This document shows, piece after piece, positions 1 to 8,672 of a stretch of DNA of 64,000 nucleotides; within the stretch, counting starts at the first letter, position 1, and every line of letters begins with the position of its first letter. The notes beneath the pieces are model-generated. The model did no database searches and had not been told where the DNA came from. It saw only the letters and a program-made list of their open reading frames with translations. The stretch comes from Aliarcobacter lanthieri. GTDB taxonomy: Bacteria > Campylobacterota > Campylobacteria > Campylobacterales > Arcobacteraceae. A program made the position numbers and the translations under genes. The stretch covers positions 1,736,001-1,800,000 of the forward strand of contig NZ_CP053839.1 of NCBI RefSeq assembly GCF_013201625.1, in the 5' to 3' direction.

Positions 1-631
1 TTTTTGCATACTCATTGATAATTATTTCTAAATCTTCATCTTTAGCCCAAAGTTTTGAAAAATTTTTCATTCTTAAATTAGTATTTAAATATATGAATTT
101 CATTCTATTTATATCAACTATCTTAAAAATAAATTCATTATCAACTATTTTTATTAAAATATTTCCTGGACTATAATCGAGATGATAAATACCAGCTTCA
201 TGCAAAAGATATGTAAATTTTGCAAAAGATTTAAGTATATCATCCTTTTGAGGAAAGTCTTTATCTAAAAGGGGCTCTCTAATAGTAAAATCATAATCAA
301 ACTTACAACTTACAAAATAACTATCTTTTAATAATAGACGATCATAAAACTGTATAAAACCAATTGGTATTGGTGTAAAATCTTTTATCTTTAACGCATG
401 TTTATAAGATTTCTTTGCTTTTGAGTTTTTAAAAAATGTATATATAATTCTATTAAAATAATTTGGAACTTTAAAAGACTTTACAATAAAATCTTCATCT
501 TTATATTTTATTACTTTTATTTCATTTCTAGCTTTATGAATTGTACTTTTATTCTCTTGAAAATAACTTTTTATATTTAATAAAAAATCTTGGAAATTTT
601 TATAATGTTCATTGACTCTAAATTTAAACAA
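1..631 (-). CDS. LPS core heptose/Kdo kinase-like protein, 3' end cut by window
   Basis: About 210 codons are open from 631 to the window edge. The frame is closed by a TGA directly upstream of a TTG start. An AAAGGG ribosome site lies 8 nt before that TTG, and no in-frame ATG comes early. The kinase-like catalytic loop HLDYSPGNIL has the His-x-Asp-x4-Asn pattern and is followed by a metal-binding-like DINR. These suit the WaaP/InaA/Kdo-kinase class of small LPS kinases, which phosphorylate inner-core sugars at the cytoplasmic face of the membrane. It is the last minus-strand gene of the glycan locus seen here and is divergent from the GT4 gene at 745. The substrate is not knowable from sequence, and the C-terminus lies outside the window. 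Confidence 0.72.
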   Translation of the reverse strand, partial: MFKFRVNEHYKNFQDFLLNIKSYFQENKSTIHKARNEIKVIKYKDEDFIVKSFKVPNYFNRIIYTFFKNSKAKKSYKHALKIKDFTPIPIGFIQFYDRLLLKDSYFVSCKFDYDFTIREPLLDKDFPQKDDILKSFAKFTYLLHEAGIYHLDYSPGNILIKIVDNEFIFKIVDINRMKFIYLNTNLRMKNFSKLWAKDEDLEIIINEYAK

Positions 632-744
632 TCATGTATCCCTTTTTATTGAATATTGTTTAGATTTTATCTAAAAAGTATTTAATTTAGATTTAACTCA
701 TAAAAAAGTAGAATGGTAAATCTATTTTAAAAAGAAAGAAATTT

Positions 745-1803
745 ATGAAAAATATATTAGAAATTTGCCTTTCTCCAAATTTAGGTGGTCTTGAATTATA
801 TATGAAAAATATTACAAAATATCTTGATACTACTGCTGTTATTAATAAAAAATCAAAACTAAAAAATATTTTCGAAAAAGAAAAACTGAACTATTTTGTA
901 ATTTCAAGATATAACTTTTATAAACTTGCAAAAATTATAGATAAAGAAAATATTGATATAATTCATATTCACTGGACAAAAGACATTCCAATTGTTGTTT
1001 TTGCAAAACTTATTTCAAAAAGAAAACCTAAAATTATACAAACAAGACACATGCATATGACTAGATTTAAAAGTGATTTTTATCATAAGTTTTTATATAA
1101 GAATATTGACATGATAATTGCTGTAACTAATTTGGTAAAAGAACAACTTGAGAAATTTATACCAATAGAAATACAACCTAAAATAAAAACCATATATCTT
1201 GGGGTAGACAATCCAAAAATTTTATCAAATAATGAAAAAATAAATTTAAAACAATCTTTAGCCATTCAAAATGAATTTATAATATGTATAGTTGGAAGAA
1301 TAGAAAAAGCTAAAGGACAACATATAGTTTTAGATGCTGTTGAAAAACTAAGAATTGATAATATAAATGCAAAAGCTTTAATAATAGGACACGCTATGGA
1401 TAAACACTATTTTGACACATTAAAATATAAATATCCACATGATATATTTACAGATTTTGTAATTAATCCAACTGATTATATGCAAATATCTGATTGTGTA
1501 ATTTTATCAACAGAAAATGAAACTTTTGGATTAGTATTAATTGAAGCTATGAAATGTCAAATTTGTGTATTAGGAAGTAATAATGGAGGTCCACGTGAAA
1601 TTATAGATAATCAAGAGAATGGTATTTTATTTACAAGTATGGATAGTGAAGATTTATATAAAAATCTTAAAACAATTTTTTATAATACTAAATTAAAAAA
1701 TAAGCTCGCAAGAAATGGAGAGCTAAAAGCTAATAAATATTTTGATAGTAAAATACAATTTGAAAAAATAAAAAGTATTTTATATGATTGTATTAAAGAA
1801 TAA
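745..1803 (+). CDS. Glycosyltransferase family 4 (GT-B)
   Basis: 352 aa, a normal GT4 length. The N-terminus (residues about 1-25) has the Gly-rich acceptor-side loop SPNLGGLE. The C-terminal Rossmann half contains IVGRIEKAKGQ near residue 180 and the E-x7-E nucleotide-sugar motif ENETFGLVLIE near residue 260. The enzyme should transfer a sugar from a nucleotide donor to a glycan or lipid-linked acceptor at the inner membrane. A purine-rich AAAGAAAG precedes the ATG. The hexapeptide acyltransferase follows two bases after the stop, so the two are probably cotranscribed. This pair runs against the minus-strand flow of the locus and looks like a separate cassette. Sugar specificity is unknown. 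Confidence 0.85.
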   Translation: MKNILEICLSPNLGGLELYMKNITKYLDTTAVINKKSKLKNIFEKEKLNYFVISRYNFYKLAKIIDKENIDIIHIHWTKDIPIVVFAKLISKRKPKIIQTRHMHMTRFKSDFYHKFLYKNIDMIIAVTNLVKEQLEKFIPIEIQPKIKTIYLGVDNPKILSNNEKINLKQSLAIQNEFIICIVGRIEKAKGQHIVLDAVEKLRIDNINAKALIIGHAMDKHYFDTLKYKYPHDIFTDFVINPTDYMQISDCVILSTENETFGLVLIEAMKCQICVLGSNNGGPREIIDNQENGILFTSMDSEDLYKNLKTIFYNTKLKNKLARNGELKANKYFDSKIQFEKIKSILYDCIKE

Positions 1804-1805
1804 AA

Positions 1806-2426
1806 ATGATAAATCTACTACATATTATTCAAATAAAAAACTACTTAAAAGTAAAAAAAAATAACTATATTAAAATTACTGGTAAGTTAAAATTATCTAA
1901 AATAAATATAAAAGGTATAGATAATTCAATAAATATTGATAACTCTAATATTAAAAGGTCTAAAATAGGTATATATGGTAACAATAATATTCTAGAAATT
2001 TATAGTAATTGTTTCATAAGAAATTTAAATATTATGATTATAGGTAATAATCTTAAAATTATTATTAAAAATAATTGTGAAATTGGTGGAGCAACTATTG
2101 TTTGTGCGGGTGATAACAATTCAATATTTATTGAAGAAAATTGTCTTTTTGCTGCAAATATAGAAATTAGAAATAATGATGGACACACAATTTTAGATCA
2201 TCTTGGTAATATAATAAATAGTAGTAAAGACATTACTATTTCAAATAATGTTTGGATTTGTCAAAATGTAAAAATCTTAAAAGGTGTAAAAATTGGTCCA
2301 AACAGTGTAGTCGCTTTAGATACTTTAGTTACAAAAGGAGATTACCCTTCAAATATTATTTTAGCAGGAAATCCTGCTAAAATAATAAAACAAAATATAT
2401 TTTGGAAAAAGGATTTACCAAAATAA
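1806..2426 (+). CDS. Hexapeptide-repeat (left-handed beta-helix) O-acyltransferase
   Basis: 206 aa. The middle and C-terminal parts show hexapeptide-type repeats, and the end carries the typical acetyltransferase stretch KIGPNSVVALDTLV then AGNPAKII, as in WbbJ/LacA/NodL-like proteins. Such enzymes use acetyl-CoA (rarely another acyl-CoA) to acylate a sugar hydroxyl or amino group in the cytoplasm. The catalytic His may be in RNNDGHTIL near residue 125. The N-terminal 70 residues also look like a degenerate beta-helix rich in Asn and Ile. Spacing of 2 nt after the GT4 stop suggests one transcript and one pathway: the GT4 adds a sugar and this enzyme decorates it. It converges with the SGNH gene at 2444. 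Confidence 0.82.
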   Translation: MINLLHIIQIKNYLKVKKNNYIKITGKLKLSKINIKGIDNSINIDNSNIKRSKIGIYGNNNILEIYSNCFIRNLNIMIIGNNLKIIIKNNCEIGGATIVCAGDNNSIFIEENCLFAANIEIRNNDGHTILDHLGNIINSSKDITISNNVWICQNVKILKGVKIGPNSVVALDTLVTKGDYPSNIILAGNPAKIIKQNIFWKKDLPK

Positions 2427-2443
2427 TATTTTTAAAATAATTT

Positions 2444-3622
2444 CTACTTTTCATTAAATATATTTCTGAAAATATCACTTTCTATAATTTTTTTACTAGC
2501 TTTATAACTCCAATGAGTATCATCTACAAAGTATATATCTTTTTCATTATTCTCTAATTCTTTTGTTAATATATACTTTGTATTTATAAATATATAATCC
2601 TTTTGTAAAGTTTCTAAATATTCAAAAAATATACTTTCTTTATAAATATTACTTATTATATAAGGTCTATATAGATTATATTTATCAACTGCAGGCATAA
2701 AGATTAATTTTATTCCTTTTTTTGACAATTCATATGCTAATAAATTAAAATTCTTATTTAATAACTCAATATTTTCTTTTGTTTCCAATTTTAAGTATTT
2801 TAAATCCTCATCATAAAATAATAATTCATTAGATATCTTAGTTGAAAATAAATCCTTATTTAATTTTTCTCTATAAACATGAGAGGACATTAAACCATAA
2901 CCTTTAATTTTAAATCTTAAATTATATTGCAAAGCATTTATATTTAAATTATTGATAACACTTACATCATCATTATATGACTTTGTAAATAGATTATTTA
3001 ATATATATTTCCAAGAAGTAGAATCATATCTATATTCATTATTTATTAATTTCTCATTTATTTTATTTTCTGAATATGTTTTTTTGTTATTTAAAATTAA
3101 AGTTGAAAATTCTTTTATATCTTCTAAACTACTATTTATATTCTCAACAGAAAATCTTTCCAATGCCCTTCTTTGAACTGATTCTATTAACACATACTTA
3201 ACTCCCATTTTATCTAATTCACCAGAGTTTAACAAAGCATAAATATTTTCTATATAATTTTTACTATTTCTTAATATTTTTATATCTAAAACAGATTTAT
3301 CGTATATACTTACTATATAATCTTGGTAATATGGATTTAGACCACCTGCTGCACCATCTGAAAAAGAATCTCCAATAGTTATAACGTCTACTTTTCCTCC
3401 AACATATTCATTATATTTAATATGCTTTTTTTCTAAATTATTTTCAGTTTTTCTACCAGTAATAAGATCAACAGAATAAGTCATTCTTGCTATATCCCCT
3501 ATAATAGTAGAATCTCTTGGAAAAACTTTCCCTACATATAAATAATACATAAGAGGATGAAATGATATAATAACTAATACTAAAAAAATCCATATATAAT
3601 ATATTTTCTTAAATTTACTCAT
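2444..3622 (-). CDS. AlgX/AlgJ-like SGNH O-acyltransferase, membrane anchored
   Basis: 392 aa. One N-terminal membrane segment (about residues 7-25) is followed by a periplasmic domain with the SGNH nucleophile motif ITIGDSFSDG (about residues 80-90) and the C-terminal Asp-x2-His equivalent DDTHWSYKA. The order Gly-Asp-Ser ... Asp-Thr-His-Trp matches the AlgX/AlgJ-type family, which receives acyl groups from an MBOAT partner and places them on a polysaccharide. The MBOAT gene ends 8 bases upstream, so this is the second gene of an MBOAT-SGNH module. The other SGNH-like gene (5130-6260) is only distantly similar, so the two modules probably modify different positions or sugars. The acceptor glycan is inferred from context. 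Confidence 0.82.
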   Translation of the reverse strand: MSKFKKIYYIWIFLVLVIISFHPLMYYLYVGKVFPRDSTIIGDIARMTYSVDLITGRKTENNLEKKHIKYNEYVGGKVDVITIGDSFSDGAAGGLNPYYQDYIVSIYDKSVLDIKILRNSKNYIENIYALLNSGELDKMGVKYVLIESVQRRALERFSVENINSSLEDIKEFSTLILNNKKTYSENKINEKLINNEYRYDSTSWKYILNNLFTKSYNDDVSVINNLNINALQYNLRFKIKGYGLMSSHVYREKLNKDLFSTKISNELLFYDEDLKYLKLETKENIELLNKNFNLLAYELSKKGIKLIFMPAVDKYNLYRPYIISNIYKESIFFEYLETLQKDYIFINTKYILTKELENNEKDIYFVDDTHWSYKASKKIIESDIFRNIFNEK

Positions 3623-3630
3623 ATTTTCAC

Positions 3631-5094
3631 CTAAAAATTGAAATATAAAAATTCAGTATATTTTGACATATTTGATATCGTATAAAATGTTACTAAGACC
3701 ATAATTATAGTATATAAATAAGGTCTTCTAAAAAATATCAATCTAAACTCCATACTATTTTTCAAGAATAGAGTAATAAGAAAACCAGCAATTATAAATA
3801 CTGTTGTATTATTCTTACCTAATATGTTATCATATACCTCTCCAAACTTAAAATATATATTATTATATTCAGAAATAAATTTAAAATATTTTTCTGGTAA
3901 AACAATATTATTCAAGCTGAACATAGAACTTAATACTTTTATAGCATCATCCCAACTCTTAGCTCTAAAAAATACCCATGCTATATTTACAAAATTAAAT
4001 GTTATAAACCATGCGATTATTGTATTCATCCTATATCCCAAACTTTGCCATACTCTATGTATTGCTAATGCAACTCCATGAAGTAATCCCCAAAAAATAA
4101 ATGTCCATCCTGCTCCATGCCACAACCCACCTATTACAAAGGTTGCAATAAGATTTGAATATGTTCGAAAACTACCTTTTCTATTTCCACCAAGTGGAAT
4201 ATATATATAATCTCTTAAAAACCTAGAAAGTGTTATATGCCATCTTCTCCAAAAATCTTGAATACTTAATGCTTTATATGGTGAATTGAAATTTATAGGA
4301 AGCTTTATATTAAACAATAGTGCTAACCCTATTGCCATATCTGTATATCCACTAAAATCAAAATATAACTGAAAAGTATAGCTTAAAGATGTTGCCCAAG
4401 CTTCTATTAAGTTTAATGTAGTTGCTGAATCAAATCCTGCATTAGCCCAAATAGAAAAAGTATCAGCAATTACTACTTTTTTAAATAACCCAATCGAAAA
4501 TATAAATAATCCTAATGCTATATTCTTATAATTCTTTACAAAATTATATTTACTCGCAAATTGTGGCATCATCTCTTTATGATGAACAATAGGTCCTGCA
4601 ATTAATTGTGGGAAAAATGTAATAAATAAAGAGTAGTTTATAAAATCATTTTCTTTAGTATATCCTTTATAACTATCTACAAGAAATGCTATTTGTTGAA
4701 ATGTTACAAAAGATAAAGCTAATGGTAAAGCTAAATGAAGTAGATTTATACTACTTCCACTTATTACATTAAAATTATCAATAAAAAAATCTGCATATTT
4801 AAAATAACCTAGCAAACTTAAATTTACTAAAATACCAAAAATTAATACTGATTTCTTTGAAAAAGATTTATTAAATTCTTTAGTTGATAATATATTCCCT
4901 ATAACATAATTAAATAATACGCTACTCAATATTATTGGTAAATATAATATATTCCACCAAGAATAAAAAAATAAACTTGAAAATACTAAAAATGCTTTCG
5001 CTCCTACAACTAACCTTTTATGCATTAGATAAAAATATATTATAAATACTAATGGTAAAAATGCAAATATAAATTCATAACTATTAAATAGCAT
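3631..5094 (-). CDS. MBOAT-family O-acyltransferase, AlgI-like (intact copy)
   Basis: 487 aa, a normal length for AlgI/PatA/DltB-type MBOAT proteins, with about 10-12 membrane segments. The MBOAT core is clear: FDFSGYTDMAIG near residue 245, DFWRRWHITLS near 280, and the catalytic-His region GGLWHGAGW near 325. The protein should move an acyl group from a cytoplasmic donor across the membrane to the SGNH partner encoded just downstream. Its first 450 or so residues match the broken copy at 6271-7730. Only the last 40 or so residues differ, and both end in EFLYFNF. Its ribosome site GGAGAG lies inside a 30-nt piece of the 3' end of the GT2 gene at 7731, so this copy appears to have been moved together with its translation signal. 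Confidence 0.9.
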   Translation of the reverse strand: MLFNSYEFIFAFLPLVFIIYFYLMHKRLVVGAKAFLVFSSLFFYSWWNILYLPIILSSVLFNYVIGNILSTKEFNKSFSKKSVLIFGILVNLSLLGYFKYADFFIDNFNVISGSSINLLHLALPLALSFVTFQQIAFLVDSYKGYTKENDFINYSLFITFFPQLIAGPIVHHKEMMPQFASKYNFVKNYKNIALGLFIFSIGLFKKVVIADTFSIWANAGFDSATTLNLIEAWATSLSYTFQLYFDFSGYTDMAIGLALLFNIKLPINFNSPYKALSIQDFWRRWHITLSRFLRDYIYIPLGGNRKGSFRTYSNLIATFVIGGLWHGAGWTFIFWGLLHGVALAIHRVWQSLGYRMNTIIAWFITFNFVNIAWVFFRAKSWDDAIKVLSSMFSLNNIVLPEKYFKFISEYNNIYFKFGEVYDNILGKNNTTVFIIAGFLITLFLKNSMEFRLIFFRRPYLYTIIMVLVTFYTISNMSKYTEFLYFNF

Positions 5095-5124
5095 CTACTC
5101 TCCTAATCTTACTAACTTTTGATT
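3748..5124. repeat. Long direct repeat, copy A (MBOAT plus GT2 tail)
   Basis: About 1377 bp that read the same as 6385-7760, offset 2637 bp. The visible exception is one extra A in the run near 4092 (six A here, five in copy B). The left edge is the point where ACTCCAT here becomes TCTCCAT in copy B. The right edge is just after CTTTTGATT, which lies inside the last codons of the GT2 gene in copy B. The unit covers most of the MBOAT gene, its ribosome site and 30 nt of the GT2 3' end. Confidence 0.95.
5095..5124 (-). pseudogene. 30-nt remnant of the GT2 gene 3' end
   Basis: Read on the minus strand, these bases give the last nine codons and the TAG stop (NQKLVRLGE-stop) of the glycosyltransferase at 7731-8663. 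The rest of that gene is absent here. The fragment lies 5 bases after the SGNH stop codon (5130) and directly before the MBOAT ATG. It supplies that gene's GGAGAG ribosome site. It is a copying scar, not a gene. Confidence 0.9.
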
Positions 5125-5129
5125 TATTT

Positions 5130-6260
5130 CTATTCATCAAAAACTTCTTTAATATATTTTTTTATATCAATAAATTTAATCCTATCATCTCTTAGTTTTT
5201 CTATATGAGTATCTATATTACTACTAGTTATGATAACTCCAAAATCTTTATAATTTGATTTATCTATTAATCTATCTAAAACTATATTACCTAAATTTTT
5301 TTTATAATGACTTCCTTCCCAATGATATTTCATCTTAACTTTAGAATCCGTAGGTACTTCTTCTGCTGTAAGTTTATGATATACTGAAAAATCCATAACT
5401 CTAAATGGTTTTTTATGATGTTTATTAGCAATACTTTCTACATTTAAGATAATATCTTTTTTCCATTGTAGTAAGGTTTCATAGTTCTTATAATAAGCAA
5501 ATGCTTCCCATTGTCTAATATGAGATGGTCCAAAAACAATATCGAGATTTATATTATTTTTATAACATTCATCTAAAATTTTATTAAAATCACTGAAACT
5601 ATTAATATTTGTATTTTTATATAAATTATGATTTGAAGATATTATTTTATAATAAACTCTTTCTTCATTTTTCATTAATGAAAGATGTCCACCTTGACTG
5701 TCGACATAAGAACTCATATGTGAATCATTAAGTAACCCATTTTTAAAATACATATTTTTTATATTTTGATTCATAATAGTATAAAAGCTATCTTCTAATG
5801 TTTTATAATTCAATAAAAACTTATACTTATTGTATCCATCAAAATATGATTCAAAATCAGGTATTTTTTTCATAACATCATTAAACATCCTCCAATCAGC
5901 TACAAATAATATATTTTTTACACCAATTTTAATGGCTTCTTCTACATAATATTTGGCTTCATAAATAGATAATCCTGCATTAGAAAAATTATATGATGGC
6001 TTAATAAAATATTCATGTTCTGGGTCAATTGACATATCTGCTCTTGAAGTACCTATAACAATAGAAATTGGCTTTTGTTTTCTAATTTCTAATAACTTCA
6101 CTAATCTCATTTGAGAAGCCTGCTTTGGCTTACTTTCAAAAAAATTCATATTATATATACCATAAGGATCCACAATATAATTAAATGAACATACACAAAT
6201 AACAATAGCAAATATCAAATTTACTATAATTTTTACCCATAATTTACTATTAATATTCAT
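5130..6260 (-). CDS. SGNH-like membrane-anchored partner of MBOAT
   Basis: 376 aa. One N-terminal membrane segment (about residues 9-28) is followed by VDPYGIYN, then the nucleophile-type motif VIGTSRADMS near residue 70 (G-T/S-S-R class). A C-terminal WEGSHYKKNLGN supplies a possible catalytic His. This layout is common in uncharacterised proteins encoded beside MBOAT genes and is probably a periplasmic acyl acceptor/transferase. It follows the frameshifted MBOAT copy by 10 bases and precedes the intact one, so it lies between two direct repeats and could be lost by recombination. It is not close in sequence to the AlgX-like protein at 2444. The acyl group and target sugar cannot be predicted. 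Confidence 0.68.
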   Translation of the reverse strand: MNINSKLWVKIIVNLIFAIVICVCSFNYIVDPYGIYNMNFFESKPKQASQMRLVKLLEIRKQKPISIVIGTSRADMSIDPEHEYFIKPSYNFSNAGLSIYEAKYYVEEAIKIGVKNILFVADWRMFNDVMKKIPDFESYFDGYNKYKFLLNYKTLEDSFYTIMNQNIKNMYFKNGLLNDSHMSSYVDSQGGHLSLMKNEERVYYKIISSNHNLYKNTNINSFSDFNKILDECYKNNINLDIVFGPSHIRQWEAFAYYKNYETLLQWKKDIILNVESIANKHHKKPFRVMDFSVYHKLTAEEVPTDSKVKMKYHWEGSHYKKNLGNIVLDRLIDKSNYKDFGVIITSSNIDTHIEKLRDDRIKFIDIKKYIKEVFDE

Positions 6261-6270
6261 TTAAAGTACC

Positions 6271-7730
6271 TTAAAAATTAAAATATAGGAATTCAGAAAT
6301 TTTATTTAATTGGAAAATAGAGTACAACATAAATCCAAAACATATACATAAATTAAAATAATTTGCTTTAAAAGTATCTCTCTTCTCCATACTATTTTTC
6401 AAGAATAGAGTAATAAGAAAACCAGCAATTATAAATACTGTTGTATTATTCTTACCTAATATGTTATCATATACCTCTCCAAACTTAAAATATATATTAT
6501 TATATTCAGAAATAAATTTAAAATATTTTTCTGGTAAAACAATATTATTCAAGCTGAACATAGAACTTAATACTTTTATAGCATCATCCCAACTCTTAGC
6601 TCTAAAAAATACCCATGCTATATTTACAAAATTAAATGTTATAAACCATGCGATTATTGTATTCATCCTATATCCCAAACTTTGCCATACTCTATGTATT
6701 GCTAATGCAACTCCATGAAGTAATCCCCAAAAATAAATGTCCATCCTGCTCCATGCCACAACCCACCTATTACAAAGGTTGCAATAAGATTTGAATATGT
6801 TCGAAAACTACCTTTTCTATTTCCACCAAGTGGAATATATATATAATCTCTTAAAAACCTAGAAAGTGTTATATGCCATCTTCTCCAAAAATCTTGAATA
6901 CTTAATGCTTTATATGGTGAATTGAAATTTATAGGAAGCTTTATATTAAACAATAGTGCTAACCCTATTGCCATATCTGTATATCCACTAAAATCAAAAT
7001 ATAACTGAAAAGTATAGCTTAAAGATGTTGCCCAAGCTTCTATTAAGTTTAATGTAGTTGCTGAATCAAATCCTGCATTAGCCCAAATAGAAAAAGTATC
7101 AGCAATTACTACTTTTTTAAATAACCCAATCGAAAATATAAATAATCCTAATGCTATATTCTTATAATTCTTTACAAAATTATATTTACTCGCAAATTGT
7201 GGCATCATCTCTTTATGATGAACAATAGGTCCTGCAATTAATTGTGGGAAAAATGTAATAAATAAAGAGTAGTTTATAAAATCATTTTCTTTAGTATATC
7301 CTTTATAACTATCTACAAGAAATGCTATTTGTTGAAATGTTACAAAAGATAAAGCTAATGGTAAAGCTAAATGAAGTAGATTTATACTACTTCCACTTAT
7401 TACATTAAAATTATCAATAAAAAAATCTGCATATTTAAAATAACCTAGCAAACTTAAATTTACTAAAATACCAAAAATTAATACTGATTTCTTTGAAAAA
7501 GATTTATTAAATTCTTTAGTTGATAATATATTCCCTATAACATAATTAAATAATACGCTACTCAATATTATTGGTAAATATAATATATTCCACCAAGAAT
7601 AAAAAAATAAACTTGAAAATACTAAAAATGCTTTCGCTCCTACAACTAACCTTTTATGCATTAGATAAAAATATATTATAAATACTAATGGTAAAAATGC
7701 AAATATAAATTCATAACTATTAAATAGCAT
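6271..7730 (-). pseudogene. MBOAT-family O-acyltransferase, frameshifted copy
   Basis: This is a second MBOAT gene with the same sequence as the gene at 3631-5094 over about 1376 bp, but with one base missing in an A run (T run on the coding strand) near 6729-6733. The frame from 7730 therefore ends after 342 aa, just past GAGWTFIF. The remaining 150 or so residues are open in another frame (6271-6759). The break falls right after the catalytic WHG region, so the product should be inactive unless slippage restores the frame. The last 40 or so residues differ from the intact copy, showing that the 3' end has a separate history. It starts immediately after the GT2 stop. It could be a phase-off state, a true pseudogene or a base-calling error. 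Confidence 0.85.
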
Positions 7731-7760
7731 CTACTCTCCTAATCTTACTAACTTTTGATT
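6385..7760. repeat. Long direct repeat, copy B (MBOAT plus GT2 tail)
   Basis: This is the partner of 3748-5124, in the same orientation, 1376 bp because one A is missing. Here the repeat runs without a break into the complete GT2 gene, so this is the likely source position. The 1260 bp between the repeats hold the SGNH-like gene 5130-6260 and the divergent 3' end of the broken MBOAT. Confidence 0.95.
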
Positions 7761-8663
7761 ATATCTAAGACTAAATTTGTTTGAAAAACCATTAATCATA
7801 AATAAAAATATTTTTAATCCATTTCTTTTTTTAAATACTCTAAAAAATAATTTAAAAAACAATATTGTTTTTATTATATATTGTCCTAGTAAATTATGAT
7901 GCTTCTCTATCAAGTGATAATATGAAATATAAAATTCTCTTTCAATTTCAAAGTTTTTATTTGTACTACCTCCAGATTTATGAATAAGTTTGGCTTCCGG
8001 AATAAAATAAATTTTTTTACCATAATCCCAAATTCTTTTACAAATATCTTCTTCCTCACAATATAGAAAGAAGACCGTATCAAATCCACCTATATTACAA
8101 AAATCTTTTGCTCTAAAAAACATACATGAACCACTTATGACTTCTACTTGAGAATTATAATTTAATTTTATTTTGTTGCTTGGAAATTTATATTTATATA
8201 GTTTTCTTTGAATACTATTTCCTAAAAGTTGTTTTAGAATATGAGGAAATTGCTTATAAGAAGAAGAAAAATCACCATTTTCATCTAAAATTTTTGCTGT
8301 ACATAACGCTACATTATCATTAAAATCTAAAAAATCTTTCAAAATTTTTGCAGTATTATTTAGTAAAATACAATCATTATTTATAAAAAAATAGTATTTG
8401 GCTCTAGAATAATTTACTCCAATCATATTACCACTAGAAAAACCACTATTTACACAATTCCTAATTAATAAAATATCTTTATGATTAGTAACAAATTCTT
8501 TCAAAGTCAAAAAATCATCTTTTTGAGAAGCATTATCCACTACAATTATTTCATAAGATATGTTTAAACTATTTTCTTTAATACTATTTATTAAATTTAT
8601 AGTATGTCTAGAAGAATTATAGTTTATTGTAATAAATGAGATATCAATATTATTCTTATTCAA
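7731..8663 (-). CDS. Glycosyltransferase family 2, WbbL-like rhamnosyltransferase type
   Basis: 310 aa, the usual size for this group. The N-terminal GT-A fold shows ISFITINYNS, VVDNAS and the metal-binding NNDC region (about residues 95-98). Near residue 205 is the LYCEEEDICKR motif typical of WbbL-like inverting transferases. Such enzymes add rhamnose or a related sugar to lipid-linked oligosaccharide on the cytoplasmic side. The rmlABCD genes in the same locus make dTDP-rhamnose the obvious donor, but this is inference. The TAG stop directly abuts the ATG of the MBOAT gene, and the last codons provide that gene's ribosome site. Those last 30 nt are also found copied at 5095-5124. Confidence 0.85.
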   Translation of the reverse strand: MNKNNIDISFITINYNSSRHTINLINSIKENSLNISYEIIVVDNASQKDDFLTLKEFVTNHKDILLIRNCVNSGFSSGNMIGVNYSRAKYYFFINNDCILLNNTAKILKDFLDFNDNVALCTAKILDENGDFSSSYKQFPHILKQLLGNSIQRKLYKYKFPSNKIKLNYNSQVEVISGSCMFFRAKDFCNIGGFDTVFFLYCEEEDICKRIWDYGKKIYFIPEAKLIHKSGGSTNKNFEIEREFYISYYHLIEKHHNLLGQYIIKTILFFKLFFRVFKKRNGLKIFLFMINGFSNKFSLRYNQKLVRLGE

Positions 8664-8672
8664 TGTTAGCCT

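Noticed and set aside
3824-4081. Plus-strand 85-aa open frame, repeated exactly at 6461-6718
   Set aside because: It is antisense to the MBOAT gene and its repetition follows from the DNA repeat. It has no ribosome site or family likeness.
6702-7730. A separate 342-aa MBOAT gene followed by a 162-aa gene
   Set aside because: Together they are one gene broken by a single base; the sequence of the intact copy shows this, so they are entered as one pseudogene.
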